A stretch of DNA of 64,000 bases from Saccharopolyspora elongata (GTDB lineage Bacteria; Actinomycetota; Actinomycetes; Mycobacteriales; Pseudonocardiaceae). Below the pieces are notes generated by a model, which made no database searches, was not told the DNA's origin, and saw only the letters and a list, made by a program, of their open reading frames with translations. The position numbers and the translations under genes are program-made. This document shows positions 47,763 through 58,641 of this stretch, one piece after another. The stretch lies in NCBI RefSeq assembly GCF_004348985.1, contig NZ_SMKW01000007.1, positions 124,001 through 188,000 on the forward strand, in the 5' to 3' direction. Numbering within the stretch: the stretch's first letter is position 1; every line of letters begins with the position of its first letter.

Positions 47763-48344
47763 ATGTCCAACATGCTGCACCTCACCGGCGACGCCGACGC
47801 CGACAAGCTGCTCAGCGACGACTCGTTCGCCCTGCTCACGGGCATGCTTCTGGATCAGCAGGTCGCGATGGAGGTCGCGTTCGCGGGACCGAAGAAGATC
47901 GCCGACCGGATGGGCGGGTTCGGCGTCACCAAGATCGCCGAATCCGATCTGGACGAGTTCGTCGAGCTGTGCGTGCAGAAGCCGGCGATCCACCGGTACG
48001 GCGGGTCGATGGGGCGGCGGGTGCACGCGCTGGCCCAGTACGTCGTCGAGCACTACGACGGCCGGACCGAGGCGATCTGGACCGAGGGCGACCCGGACGG
48101 CAAGGAGGTGCTGAAGCGGCTCAAGGCGTTGCCGGGTTACGGCGACCAGAAGGCGCGGATCTTCCTCGCCCTGCTGGGCAAGCAGCGGGGTGTCCAGCCC
48201 ACCGGGTGGCGCGAGGCCGCTGGGGCCTATGGCGAGGACGGGTCGAGGCGCTCGATCGCCGACGTCGTCGACGAGCAGACCCTGAACGAGGTCCGGTCCT
48301 GGAAGAAGGAGCAGAAAGCCGCCGCCAAGGCCGCCAAGGGCTGA
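47763..48344 (+). CDS. HhH-GPD superfamily base-excision DNA repair protein
   Basis: A 193-residue glycosylase-like protein. FALLTGMLLDQQVAMEVAF is the entry helix seen in the actinobacterial family, and LKALPGYGDQKARIFLALL supplies the helix-hairpin-helix GPD region, in which a canonical catalytic Lys/Asp pair is not obvious. Several in-frame starts exist (GTG 47748, ATG 47754, 47763, 47772) and none has an ideal ribosome-binding site. Enzyme specificity is unknown. Confidence 0.83.
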   Translation: MSNMLHLTGDADADKLLSDDSFALLTGMLLDQQVAMEVAFAGPKKIADRMGGFGVTKIAESDLDEFVELCVQKPAIHRYGGSMGRRVHALAQYVVEHYDGRTEAIWTEGDPDGKEVLKRLKALPGYGDQKARIFLALLGKQRGVQPTGWREAAGAYGEDGSRRSIADVVDEQTLNEVRSWKKEQKAAAKAAKG

Positions 48345-48403
48345 CTCCCGGAATTCGCCCTCGCCGCGATGCGCCCGCGTAGTGTCCGGCTGGGGAGGCG
48401 GTC

Positions 48404-48844
48404 ATGGACGAGCGAAGGCTGGTGCGGGTCTCGAAGTACCTGGCCAAGCACCTGCGCCACCAGCCCGAGCGGATCGGGATCGAGCTCGACGAGCACGGTT
48501 GGGTGGCGGTCGACGAGCTGCTCGCAGCAGCCGGCTCGCACGGCTTCCCGATTTCGCGGGCCGAACTGGTGCGGGTCGTCGCGGACAACGACAAGCAGCG
48601 GTACGTGATCGACGGCGACCGCATCAGGGCCAGCGAGGGGCTGCGGCCGATGAACCGGCATCACGTTCACCTGTCGGTCGATCGCGAGACCGCGAAGCGC
48701 GTCGGCGGGCGGCGGGGGAGGCCGGTCGTGCTGACCGTGGACGCTGCCGGTATGCACGCGACCGGGCACGAGTTCAGGGTCAGCGCCAACGGCGTCTGGC
48801 TGGTGGACCACGTCCGGCCCGAGTTCATCCGCTACCCGGACTGA
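48404..48844 (+). CDS. kptA: RNA 2'-phosphotransferase KptA/Tpt1, internally shortened
   Basis: A 146-residue KptA. The N-terminal lobe (RVSKYLAKHLRHQPERIGIE, DEHGWVAVDELLAAA) and the C-terminal lobe (RPMNRHHVHLS, GRPVVLTVDAAGM, ANGVWLVDHV) match the family well. Between RIRASEG and LRPMNR, about 35 residues normally present, including the conserved LYHGT NAD-binding segment, are missing while the reading frame is kept. Usual KptA proteins are ~180 residues. The enzyme transfers a 2'-phosphate from RNA to NAD; whether this copy is active is doubtful. ATG 48404. Confidence 0.87.
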   Translation: MDERRLVRVSKYLAKHLRHQPERIGIELDEHGWVAVDELLAAAGSHGFPISRAELVRVVADNDKQRYVIDGDRIRASEGLRPMNRHHVHLSVDRETAKRVGGRRGRPVVLTVDAAGMHATGHEFRVSANGVWLVDHVRPEFIRYPD

Positions 48845-48951
48845 CCTGGCGGCGGCACTACGGGTGGTAACCGGATAACGTCCGGCAACGTCAACGCGGA
48901 AGCCAAGGCAGGGCCTGCGAACGCGCGGGCCTTCGCACTGGGGGACCGCCT

Positions 48952-49512
48952 ATGACTCGCTACGCCGTTGCCGCCGCATTGTCGGGACTGATGCTCGCGA
49001 TAGGGGCGTGCAGTGCTCCGCCGCCGCGTTTTCTGCCGCCCCGCGTCGCACCGTCGTCGATGCCGTTGCCGACCAAGATGTCGGCTCGGCCGGTCGCGCC
49101 CGTGGCCGCTCGCGCTCCGGAGCCGGTTGCTCTGACCTGCGAGCCGGACGCCGCGCCGCGTTTCGGCGACCCGGACAACCCGAACGCCATCACGAACAAG
49201 TCGTGCGGCTCGGTCGACGGGAACGGCACCGCACGCTCCGCAGATCCGTGGATCGACGACCAGCTGACGGCGCCGCGCGATGCGCCGCCGGCCCCGTCGA
49301 CCACCTCAGACCCGTGCGCCGGGCTGACCGACGAGCAGTGCCACGGCATTCCGGACCCGCCCGCGAGCTCCACGCCCGACGAACCGTCCACCCCGCCGGT
49401 CACGACGACCGCGGTGCCGACGACCAGCCGCCCGACGACCAGCTCGGCACAGGCGGAGGCGAGGACCGATTCGCCGACCACTTCCGGGGCGGTGCCCACC
49501 ACGACCGGATGA
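48952..49512 (+). CDS. Pro/Thr-rich lipoprotein
   Basis: A 186-residue exported protein. The lipobox LMLAIGACSAPPP makes Cys20 the lipid-attachment site. The remainder is low complexity: a Pro/Ala stretch, a central part with two pairs of cysteines (ALTCEPDAAPRF..KSCGSVDG, and DPCAGLTDEQCHG), and a long Thr/Ser/Pro tail. ATG 48952. It is convergent with the acyltransferase gene with 2 bp between stops. Function unknown; cell-wall spanning is an inference from the tail. Confidence 0.75.
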   Translation: MTRYAVAAALSGLMLAIGACSAPPPRFLPPRVAPSSMPLPTKMSARPVAPVAARAPEPVALTCEPDAAPRFGDPDNPNAITNKSCGSVDGNGTARSADPWIDDQLTAPRDAPPAPSTTSDPCAGLTDEQCHGIPDPPASSTPDEPSTPPVTTTAVPTTSRPTTSSAQAEARTDSPTTSGAVPTTTG

Positions 49513-49514
49513 GC

Positions 49515-50189
49515 TCAGGCCGCCGCAGCGGCGCCGGGGCTCTGGTAGCGGTCGACGTACTCCTGCTCGGACAGCTCGGCGATCGCGTACATGATCTCGT
49601 CGGTGATCGAGCGCAGCACCGGCAGCGACGACTCCATCCCGGCGTAGCGGGAGAAGTCCAGCGGGTCGCCGAAGCGGACCGTCACCGGGTGCGGCCGGGG
49701 GATCTTCTTGCCGCGCGGCTGGAGCTTGTCCGTGCCGGTCAACCCGACCGGCACCACCGGCGCGCCGGCGGCCAGCGCCAGCCGGGCCACGCCGGTCCGC
49801 CCCCGGTACAGCCGCCCGTCGGGCGAGCGCGTGCCTTCCGGGTGGATGCCGAACGCGCCGCCGTCGAGCAGCACCTGCTCGGCGGTGTCCAGCGCCTCCT
49901 TCGCGGCGCGCCCGCGGCCGCGCTCCACCGGGATCGCGCCGAGCGAGCCGAACAGCCACTTGACCAGCGCGCCCTTCGTGCCGGTGCCGTTGAAGTACTC
50001 GGCCTTGGCCAGGAACGACACCGGCCGCGGCAGCACCAGCGGCACGATGAAGCTGTCGAGCACGGCGAGGTGGTTCGGGGCGAGGATCACCGGGCCGGTC
50101 GCCGGCACCTTGTCGGCGTCGATCACGGTCGGCCGGTAGATCGTCCGCGCCACCGCGCCCACGACCCGCTTGCTCACCGAGTACAGCAT
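49515..50189 (-). CDS. plsC: 1-acyl-sn-glycerol-3-phosphate acyltransferase (PlsC family)
   Basis: A 224-residue membrane-associated acyltransferase. The catalytic NHX4D box is NHLAVLD, the substrate-binding block is HPEGTRSPDG, and the RGRTGVARLALAAG and VPVGLTGT segments complete the family pattern. ATG 50189 follows GGGAGGGCGA. It converts lysophosphatidic to phosphatidic acid in phospholipid synthesis. It is divergent from the DUF3099 gene. Confidence 0.9.
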   Translation of the reverse strand: MLYSVSKRVVGAVARTIYRPTVIDADKVPATGPVILAPNHLAVLDSFIVPLVLPRPVSFLAKAEYFNGTGTKGALVKWLFGSLGAIPVERGRGRAAKEALDTAEQVLLDGGAFGIHPEGTRSPDGRLYRGRTGVARLALAAGAPVVPVGLTGTDKLQPRGKKIPRPHPVTVRFGDPLDFSRYAGMESSLPVLRSITDEIMYAIAELSEQEYVDRYQSPGAAAAA

Positions 50190-50367
50190 TCGCCCTCCCG
50201 CGCCGTTGATCCCGATCGAATCTAACCCGGCGAGGTTTCGGCGGTGCGTCCTGCCGGTCAACCTCTGGGTCAGGCCGGTCGGCCCGGCGCCCGGGGGTGC
50301 GGGACGCGCGAACCCGGGGTATCCGAGGACGCGATCGGGTGGCAGCATGGGAGGCGGAGGTAGCGTC

Positions 50368-50694
50368 GTGAACAGCTCACATCGTGACGACACCCCGGTG
50401 CTGATCACCGAGGCACAGCCGTCCTACGACGATCAGCAGGCGCAGCGGCGCCGCAGGTACGCGATCATGATGGCCAGCCGGATTCCGTGTCTGGTGATCG
50501 CCGCGGTGGTGTTCCAGCTGTGGCAATTGTGGTGGTTGTCACTGATCATCCTGGCGATTTCCATCCCGCTGCCGTGGATGGCGGTGCTCATCGCCAACGA
50601 CCGCCCGGCCAAGAAGAGCGAGCACGTGAACCGGTTCCGCCGTTCACCGCACTCGATCGAATCCCGCAGCCACCAGGTCATCGAGGGCGCCTGA
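50368..50694 (+). CDS. DUF3099 family membrane protein
   Basis: A 108-residue protein with two membrane helices (IPCLVIAAVVFQLWQLWW and LSLIILAISIPLPWMAVLI) after a ~45-residue soluble part containing PVLITEAQPSYDDQQAQRRR, the family signature. GTG 50368 has a perfectly spaced GGAGG; ATG 50347 upstream is less likely. It is conserved in actinomycetes without known function. Confidence 0.85.
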   Translation: MNSSHRDDTPVLITEAQPSYDDQQAQRRRRYAIMMASRIPCLVIAAVVFQLWQLWWLSLIILAISIPLPWMAVLIANDRPAKKSEHVNRFRRSPHSIESRSHQVIEGA

Positions 50695-50752
50695 CGGGGA
50701 ACACCCGGCCGGATGCGGACATGCGTCGATGCCGTGCGGCATCATTGGGGGC

Positions 50753-51001
50753 ATGAGCACGATGACGATGCCGGAGACCGATACCCGGACCGAGACCACT
50801 GATCAGACCAGTGACGACCGTCCGGAGATGTTCCACTACGTGCAGAAGGACAAGATCGCGGAGAGCGCGGTCATGGGCACGTTCGTGGTCGCGCTGTGCG
50901 GCGAGGTCTTCCCGGTCACCAAGTCGCCGAAGCCGGGCTCGCCCGTCTGCCCGGACTGCAAGGAGATCTTCGCGTCCCTCCCCCCAGGCGGCAAGGACTG
51001 A
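50753..51001 (+). CDS. DUF3039 family small zinc-binding-type protein
   Basis: An 82-residue protein. FHYVQKDKIAESAVMGTFVVALCGEVF and SPVCPDCKEIFASL in continuous form match DUF3039, with His and three cysteines able to bind one zinc ion. ATG 50753. It follows the DUF3099 gene by 58 bp and is convergent with the BrkB gene. Function unknown. Confidence 0.87.
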   Translation: MSTMTMPETDTRTETTDQTSDDRPEMFHYVQKDKIAESAVMGTFVVALCGEVFPVTKSPKPGSPVCPDCKEIFASLPPGGKD

Positions 51002-51025
51002 CCTTCCGGACCCGCGCGGCGGCCC

Positions 51026-52156
51026 TCAGCCGCCGTGCGGCTCGGCCTGCTTGCCGGTCGGTTTCTTCGGCAGCGGCGCGCCGTTGCGCGGCCGCTCCGC
51101 AGGCGGGCTCGGCTCCTCGCCCTCCTCGGCCTGGCCGTTTCGCCACGCGCGGTAGCCCTCTTCGGTGTGCATCCGCTGCGCGAGTCGCTTCATCTCCAGG
51201 CGCCGCCACCTCCGGCGCTCCCGGCGGGTCATCTTCGCCGGCCACATCTCCTGGATCGCGTTGTTGAACTGCGCGCCCATGATGATCGCCAGCCCGATGA
51301 AGAACGCGAACAGCAGGAACGCGATCGGGGTGGCCAGCGCGCCGTAGGTGTAGCCGGTGCCGGTCACCCACGTGATGTAGAGCCGCAGGCCGATGCTGGC
51401 GCACAGGAAGATCGCCATCGCCAGCAGCGCCCCGGGCAGGCCGCGATGCCACGGCAGCTTCCTGGGCAGCGCCACCTTGTACAGCGTCGCCAGCGCGACC
51501 GCCAGGCCGATCCCGGTCGCCGGGTAGTAGAACGCCTGGATCAGCCAGGCGATGTCGTCCTGGAAGTCCTGCGGGAAGAGCGTCGGCAGCCAGTCCGGGC
51601 CCAGCGCGACCACCGGCAGCCCGACCACCGCGAGGATCAGGCACACCAGGTACAGCAGCAGCGCGAAGATCCGCTGCCAGACGCTGTTGCGCACCAGGTA
51701 CTGGTCGTAGGCGAGCGTGATCGAGTCGACCAGCGACGCCAGCGCCGACGAACCCGCCCACAACGAGATCAGGAAGCCGACCGAGACTATCTCGCTGCGC
51801 CCCTTGGTGAGGATGTCGGCGACGGTCGGGCCGATGATCTGGTCCACCACGTTCGCCGTGAACACCGAGCGGGAGAACGCGAGGATCTTGTCGTGCACGG
51901 CGTCGACGACCGTGGGGCCGAACCAGTCGCCGACGAAGCCCAGGCTGCCCAGCAGCCCGAGCAGCAGCGGCGGCATGGACAACGTCTGCCAGAACGCGGC
52001 GGCTGCCGATTCCGAGAAGATGTTGTCCCACCACGCCTTGTCGAGCGTGCGCATGACCAGGCGCAGTGGCCCGCGCCGCACCGGAGCTTCCCGTGGTGCG
52101 ACGGTCGCACTGCGCCCCTGGCGGTCTGGTGGACTCGGCTGACCCATGGCACCCAT
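51026..52156 (-). CDS. YihY/virulence factor BrkB family membrane protein
   Basis: A 376-residue membrane protein with six hydrophobic segments between residues ~55 and ~310, preceded by a basic N-terminus and followed by a charged ~70-residue C-terminal tail (MTRRERRRWRRLEMKRLAQR). SEIVSVGFLISLWAGSSALASLVDS is the family core. ATG 52156 or the second ATG at 52147. It is divergent from a helicase gene. Transport or envelope function is unproven for the family. Confidence 0.87.
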   Translation of the reverse strand: MGAMGQPSPPDRQGRSATVAPREAPVRRGPLRLVMRTLDKAWWDNIFSESAAAAFWQTLSMPPLLLGLLGSLGFVGDWFGPTVVDAVHDKILAFSRSVFTANVVDQIIGPTVADILTKGRSEIVSVGFLISLWAGSSALASLVDSITLAYDQYLVRNSVWQRIFALLLYLVCLILAVVGLPVVALGPDWLPTLFPQDFQDDIAWLIQAFYYPATGIGLAVALATLYKVALPRKLPWHRGLPGALLAMAIFLCASIGLRLYITWVTGTGYTYGALATPIAFLLFAFFIGLAIIMGAQFNNAIQEMWPAKMTRRERRRWRRLEMKRLAQRMHTEEGYRAWRNGQAEEGEEPSPPAERPRNGAPLPKKPTGKQAEPHGG

Positions 52157-52394
52157 AAGGATGCTGCATCGGCTGGCGCCGCGGGCGTCGGCCCGTCAAA
52201 ACCGCCGGGAACACGGAGTGTCGCGCACCTCTCGTCCGGGCATGCCGGTGCCCGCCGGGCTCGAAAGGTAGGCTGCACGACGGCCCGCTTCGAGTCGATC
52301 GACGCTGAACGCGCGTGCGGGCGGTCGCGGGGCAGCGCAGGGCGCGCCCTCACCATCCAGCAGGGGAGAAAGAAGGAAGGGGCGGCGACCCGGC

Positions 52395-54164
52395 GTGTCC
52401 GAAGCGCAACTCGATCATTCCGTTCGATCCGTGCTCAGCGACCCCTCGCAGGCCCCATCCCGGCCACTGCGCGCCTGGCAGCGCCGGGCGCTCACCAAGT
52501 ACCTGTCGAGCAGGCCCCAGGACTTCCTGGCGGTGGCGACGCCGGGCGCGGGCAAGACGACGTTCGGCCTGCGGGTCGCCGCGGAGCTGCTGGCCGACCG
52601 CACGGTCGAGGCGGTGACCGTGGTTGCGCCCACCGAGCACCTCAAGCACCAGTGGGCCATGGCCGCCGGCGGCGCGGGCATCCCGCTGGACTCCAACTTC
52701 CGCAACAGCGACGGCATCACCTCCAGCGACTACCGCGGCGTCGTGGTCACCTACGCGCAGGTCGCTGCGCACCCGACGCTGCACCGGGTGCGCACCGAGC
52801 GCCGCAAGACGCTGGTGATCCTCGACGAGGTGCACCACGCGGGCGACGCGAAGTCCTGGGGCGACGCGATCCGGGAGGCGTTCACCCCGGCCGTGCGGCG
52901 CCTGTCGCTGACCGGAACGCCGTTCCGCAGCGACGACTCGCCGATCCCGTTCATCGGCTACGAGCCCGACGCCGACGGCTCGCTGCGCAGCCGGGCGGAC
53001 CACTCCTACGGCTACTCCGACGCCCTCAACGACGGCGTCGTCCGGCCGGTGCTGTTCCTGGCGTACTCCGGCGAGGCCCGGTGGCGGACGAACGCCGGCG
53101 ACGAGTTCAGCGCCCGCCTCGGCGAGCCGCTGACCGCCGAGCAGACCGCGCGGGCCTGGCGCACCGCGCTGGACCCGTCGGGTGAATGGATCCCGGCGGT
53201 GCTGCAGGCCGCCGACACCCGGCTGACGCAGCTGCGCAACGGCGGCCTCCCGGACGCCGGCGGCCTGGTGATCGCCACCGACCACGTCACGGCCAAGGCA
53301 TACGCGAAGGCCCTGCACCGGATCACCGGGCACGATCCGGTGGTGGTGCTCTCCGACGATCCGCAGGCGTCCGGCCGCATCGCCGACTTCGCCGAGTCCG
53401 AGGACCGCTGGATGGTCGCGGTCCGAATGGTGAGTGAAGGCGTCGACGTGCCGCGGCTGGCCGTCGGTGTCTACGCCACGAGCGCCTCGACCCCGCTGTT
53501 CTTCGCCCAGGCCATCGGCCGGTTCGTGCGGTCCCGGCGACCGGGTGAGACGGCGAGCATCTTCCTGCCGAGCGTCCCGGTGCTGCTGGAGCTGGCCAGC
53601 CAGCTGGAAGCGCAGCGCGACCACGTGCTCGGCAAGCCGCACCGGGAGAAGGACGGCTGGGACGACGAGCTGCTGGCCGCGGCCAACAGCAAGCGCGACG
53701 AGCCCGGCGAGGACGAGAAGGCGTTCACCTCGCTGGGTGCCGAGGCCGAGCTGGACCAGGTGATCTACGACGGCTCGTCGTTCGGAACCGCGGCGTTCAG
53801 CACCTCCGAGGAGGAGCAGGACTACCTCGGCCTGCCCGGCCTGCTGGAACCGGACCAGGTGCGGGCGCTGCTGCGGCAGCGGCAGGAGCAGCAGCTGGAG
53901 GACGTGGGCAAGCGCGAAGCGGTCGCGAAGGCGGCGAAGGCCGCCGAGCAGGCGGAGCAGCGCGCGCGGCCGCAGACGGTCCAGGAGCGGCTGCAGAAGC
54001 TCCGCAAGGAGCTGAACACGCTCGTGTCGCTGCACCACCACCGCACCCGGAAGCCGCACGGCAAGATCTACAACGAGCTGCAGAAGAGCTGCGGGGGGCC
54101 GCCCACCGCGATGGCCACCGTGGAACAGCTCGAGGAGCGCATCGCCACCCTGCGATCCTGGTGA
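52395..54164 (+). CDS. Superfamily 2 DEAD/DEAH-box helicase
   Basis: A 589-residue helicase. Motif I ATPGAGKTTFG, motif II LDEVHHAGD, motif III SLTGTPFR, motif V-like MVSEGVDVPRLAV and motif VI AQAIGRFVRS are all present. The C-terminal ~170 residues form a charged helical extension (QRQEQQLEDVGKREAVAKAA). Translation starts at GTG 52395. Orthologues adjoin the sigA-dut block in many actinomycetes. It may act in DNA repair or replication, but no specific role is established from sequence. Confidence 0.92.
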   Translation: MSEAQLDHSVRSVLSDPSQAPSRPLRAWQRRALTKYLSSRPQDFLAVATPGAGKTTFGLRVAAELLADRTVEAVTVVAPTEHLKHQWAMAAGGAGIPLDSNFRNSDGITSSDYRGVVVTYAQVAAHPTLHRVRTERRKTLVILDEVHHAGDAKSWGDAIREAFTPAVRRLSLTGTPFRSDDSPIPFIGYEPDADGSLRSRADHSYGYSDALNDGVVRPVLFLAYSGEARWRTNAGDEFSARLGEPLTAEQTARAWRTALDPSGEWIPAVLQAADTRLTQLRNGGLPDAGGLVIATDHVTAKAYAKALHRITGHDPVVVLSDDPQASGRIADFAESEDRWMVAVRMVSEGVDVPRLAVGVYATSASTPLFFAQAIGRFVRSRRPGETASIFLPSVPVLLELASQLEAQRDHVLGKPHREKDGWDDELLAAANSKRDEPGEDEKAFTSLGAEAELDQVIYDGSSFGTAAFSTSEEEQDYLGLPGLLEPDQVRALLRQRQEQQLEDVGKREAVAKAAKAAEQAEQRARPQTVQERLQKLRKELNTLVSLHHHRTRKPHGKIYNELQKSCGGPPTAMATVEQLEERIATLRSW

Positions 54165-54229
54165 TATCGGCCCCGAACGGCGCAGCGCGATCGGTTTGGT
54201 CGCCGATCCGGGTCTCATAGGGTCGGGAC

Positions 54230-55441
54230 ATGGCTTTCGACGTGGAGAAGATCCGGGCCCAGTACCCGGCGCTGGCGGACGGTCGGGCGTGGTTGGACGG
54301 CGCGGCGGGCACCCAGGTCCCGCAGTCGGTGATCGACGCGGTGAGCGACGCCTACCGGGTGGGCACGTCCAACGTGGGCGGCCCGTACGAGTCCAGCCGC
54401 CGTTCCGCCGGGATCGTCGCCGAGGCGCGGGCGGCCGTCGCCGACCTGGTCGGCGCCCCGGATCCCGGGTGCGTGGCGTTCGGCCCGAGCATGACCGCTC
54501 TGACCTACCGGTTCGCGGGCGTGTTCGCGGCGGGCTGGCGGCCCGGCGACGAGATTGTGGTGACCCAGCTGGACCACGACGCCAACGTGCGGCCGTGGGT
54601 GCAGCACGCGCAGCGGGCGGGCGCCGCCGTGCGGATGGCGGAGCTCGACCCGGCGACGGGGGAACTGCCCGTCGAGAACGTCACCGGACTCATGGGCGAG
54701 CGCACCAAGCTGGTCGCCGTCACGGCGGCCTCCAACGTGCTGGGCATCATGCCCGACCTGCGGGCGATCACCGACCGGGCCCGGCAGGTCGGCGCCGTGT
54801 CCTATGTCGACGGGGTGCAGCACTGCCCGCACGCCCACGTGCGGCTGGATGAGCTGGGTGCGGACCTCTACGCGACCAGCGCCTACAAGTGGGCCGGCCC
54901 GCACCTGGCCGCGGTGGTGGCCGCCGACCCGTGGTCGCTGGAGAACCTGCACCCGGACAAGCTGGCGCCGTCGCCGGACACCTCGCCGGAGCGGTTCGAG
55001 CTCGGCACCAACCCGTTCGCCGCGATGGCCGGTGTGGTGGCCGCGGTGGAGCACCTGGCCGGCCTGGACAGCGACGCGGACGGCAGCCGCGCCGAGCGGC
55101 TGGCGACCTCCTGCCGGTCCGTGCAGGCCCACGAGGACGAACTGGCCAGGGAGCTGTTCGACGGTCTCGCGGCTCTGGACGGCGTAGTGCGCTACGGCGC
55201 TCCGCAGGGCTCGTGTACTCCTACGGCGTTCTTCGGGCTTCCGGGCAAGGAACCCTCGGATGTGGCAGAGCAGCTGGCTGAGCGCGGTCTGAACGTCTCT
55301 CACGGCCATTCCTACGCCTGGGAGGCGGTGCACGCCCTCGGCATCGGCCCGAAGGGCGGCGTGCGCGCCAGCCTCTCGCACTACACGAGCCAGGCGGAGG
55401 TGCGGCGGCTGCTCGACGCCTTGGCGGAGATCAGCGGATGA
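54230..55441 (+). CDS. Cysteine desulfurase-like class V aminotransferase
   Basis: A 403-residue PLP enzyme. The Schiff-base lysine lies in ATSAYKWAGPHL, the PLP-phosphate and ring contacts include FGPSMTALTY and DGVQHCPHAHV, and the C-terminal domain is complete (LNVSHGHSYAWEAVHALG). A cysteine persulfide loop like that of IscS is not apparent, so it is of the CsdA-like/isopenicillin-epimerase-like type with unknown substrate. ATG 54230, 65 bp after the helicase gene. A 17-bp-stem hairpin follows. Confidence 0.88.
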   Translation: MAFDVEKIRAQYPALADGRAWLDGAAGTQVPQSVIDAVSDAYRVGTSNVGGPYESSRRSAGIVAEARAAVADLVGAPDPGCVAFGPSMTALTYRFAGVFAAGWRPGDEIVVTQLDHDANVRPWVQHAQRAGAAVRMAELDPATGELPVENVTGLMGERTKLVAVTAASNVLGIMPDLRAITDRARQVGAVSYVDGVQHCPHAHVRLDELGADLYATSAYKWAGPHLAAVVAADPWSLENLHPDKLAPSPDTSPERFELGTNPFAAMAGVVAAVEHLAGLDSDADGSRAERLATSCRSVQAHEDELARELFDGLAALDGVVRYGAPQGSCTPTAFFGLPGKEPSDVAEQLAERGLNVSHGHSYAWEAVHALGIGPKGGVRASLSHYTSQAEVRRLLDALAEISG

Positions 55442-55463
55442 CGGACGTCCCTAGCCGGAAAAC

Positions 55464-55500
55464 GACCGTGCCCCCGCAGGGCTCCTGCGGGGGCACGGTC
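55464..55500. terminator. 17-bp perfect hairpin between the PLP-enzyme and DUF7455 genes
   Basis: Arms 55464-55480 and 55484-55500 are fully complementary with a GCT triloop, followed by TTCTCGG. It lies between convergent genes and can terminate both. Confidence 0.85.
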
Positions 55501-55519
55501 TTCTCGGTCTGACGGGTGT

Positions 55520-55705
55520 TTACTGCTCGTCCTGCTGGAGGTCGGCCTGCGCGTCGCGCAGCCCCGCCTCGTACGCACGGGCGTGGTGCCCGCAGAACAG
55601 AAGCTCGCTACCGGATGGCAGTACGGCGCGAAGCTTCGCAGCGGCCCCGCAGCGGTCGCAGCGGTCGGCGGCGGTCAGCTCGGGGCGGGTGAGCGTTCCC
55701 GGCAT
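55520..55705 (-). CDS. DUF7455 family small zinc-ribbon-like protein
   Basis: A 61-residue protein. Cysteines in AADRCDRCGAAAKL and the LLFCGHHARAYE segment form a CxxC...CxHH zinc site. ATG 55705 has a strong GGAGGGAGA ribosome-binding site; the longer upstream frame is unnecessary. Small proteins of this type are encoded next to sigA in many actinomycetes. Function unknown; the association with a sigma factor gene suggests a transcription-related partner. Confidence 0.85.
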   Translation of the reverse strand: MPGTLTRPELTAADRCDRCGAAAKLRAVLPSGSELLFCGHHARAYEAGLRDAQADLQQDEQ

Positions 55706-56122
55706 CGTGATCTCCCTCCGTCCCGGCGTCGGAATCACCCGACGCCCTCGATCCTGCTACGACCACCGTTGGCCCACTGGCTGCGGGAGCGGTGCTCGTT
55801 GGCTCCACTCTTCCAGACGCTTGGGCCCGAGTCAGTGTTCCCGCGCCGGGTGGCGACGGTCGTCACGATGAAGCACCCGGTTGCAGCAGCGCCGGGTGCG
55901 GAGCGTGATCAACACCGTGAAAAGCCTTGTGACATGGGAAAATAAGCCCTGGTGAGCCCGGGTGGCACGAAAGCGGAATCGATCGACAATCGGACATTCG
56001 GTGTTTCAGATCACAGATCGGGCGCTGTTGCGGGCCCGTCATTTCCGCTGGAAGCGAACAGGAAATCCCACCAGGCGGACCGATTTTCGGCGTTTTCCGG
56101 CCCGAAAGCGCCGCCGCGGACG
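55706..56122. other. Non-coding region between DUF7455 and sigA
   Basis: About 417 bp separate the DUF7455 start from the sigA terminator. Plus-strand open frames here (for example 55583-55945) overlap the DUF7455 gene antisense and show no family signature. It must contain the DUF7455 promoter, but no convincing -35/-10 pair, repeat or RNA structure was identified. Confidence 0.5.
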
Positions 56123-56163
56123 CGAAGAGGGCCGCCGACCGGATCGGTCGGCGGCCCTCTTCG
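56123..56163 (-). terminator. 18-bp perfect hairpin after sigA
   Basis: Arms 56123-56140 and 56146-56163 pair perfectly with a GGATC loop, 12 bp beyond the sigA stop on the minus strand. Confidence 0.85.
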
Positions 56164-56175
56164 GTGCCGTGTTCG

Positions 56176-57558
<1,383 letters not shown>

Positions 57559-57729
57559 GTACGCCCTTTCGCGACGGTCGATCAGGGCAGGCCGGAGGGC
57601 GCGAAACCTCGGCCGCCGAAGGTCGGGGAACAAACCCACTGGATCCAGCCCTGCGGCTGATGAGGAATCACCCGGTGCCTGCCTCGGTGTTTCCTCGACG
57701 AGGACTTCGAATCAAGTGGGCCGTGTTCC

Positions 57730-57735
57730 ATTGTA
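57730..57735 (-). promoter_or_regulatory. Candidate sigA promoter -10 element
   Basis: TACAAT (57735-57730 on the minus strand, within CGGCTACAATGGAAC) matches the -10 consensus at five of six positions and would leave a leader of ~165 nt before sigA. No good -35 sits 17 bp upstream, which is common for housekeeping promoters in this group. Confidence 0.45.
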
Positions 57736-57809
57736 GCCGCGATGCGGGGGTGCGGTTCCGCTGCAAGGCGGAGTCCGCGCGTCCCGCGATGTGCTAGGAG
57801 GCCGGAAGA

Positions 57810-58571
<762 letters not shown>

Positions 58572-58641
58572 GGCTGAATCCTTCCTATTCGATTCAGATG
58601 AAGGTGTGCAGACCTTAACCGGGTTGTGTTGCGATGTGTAC

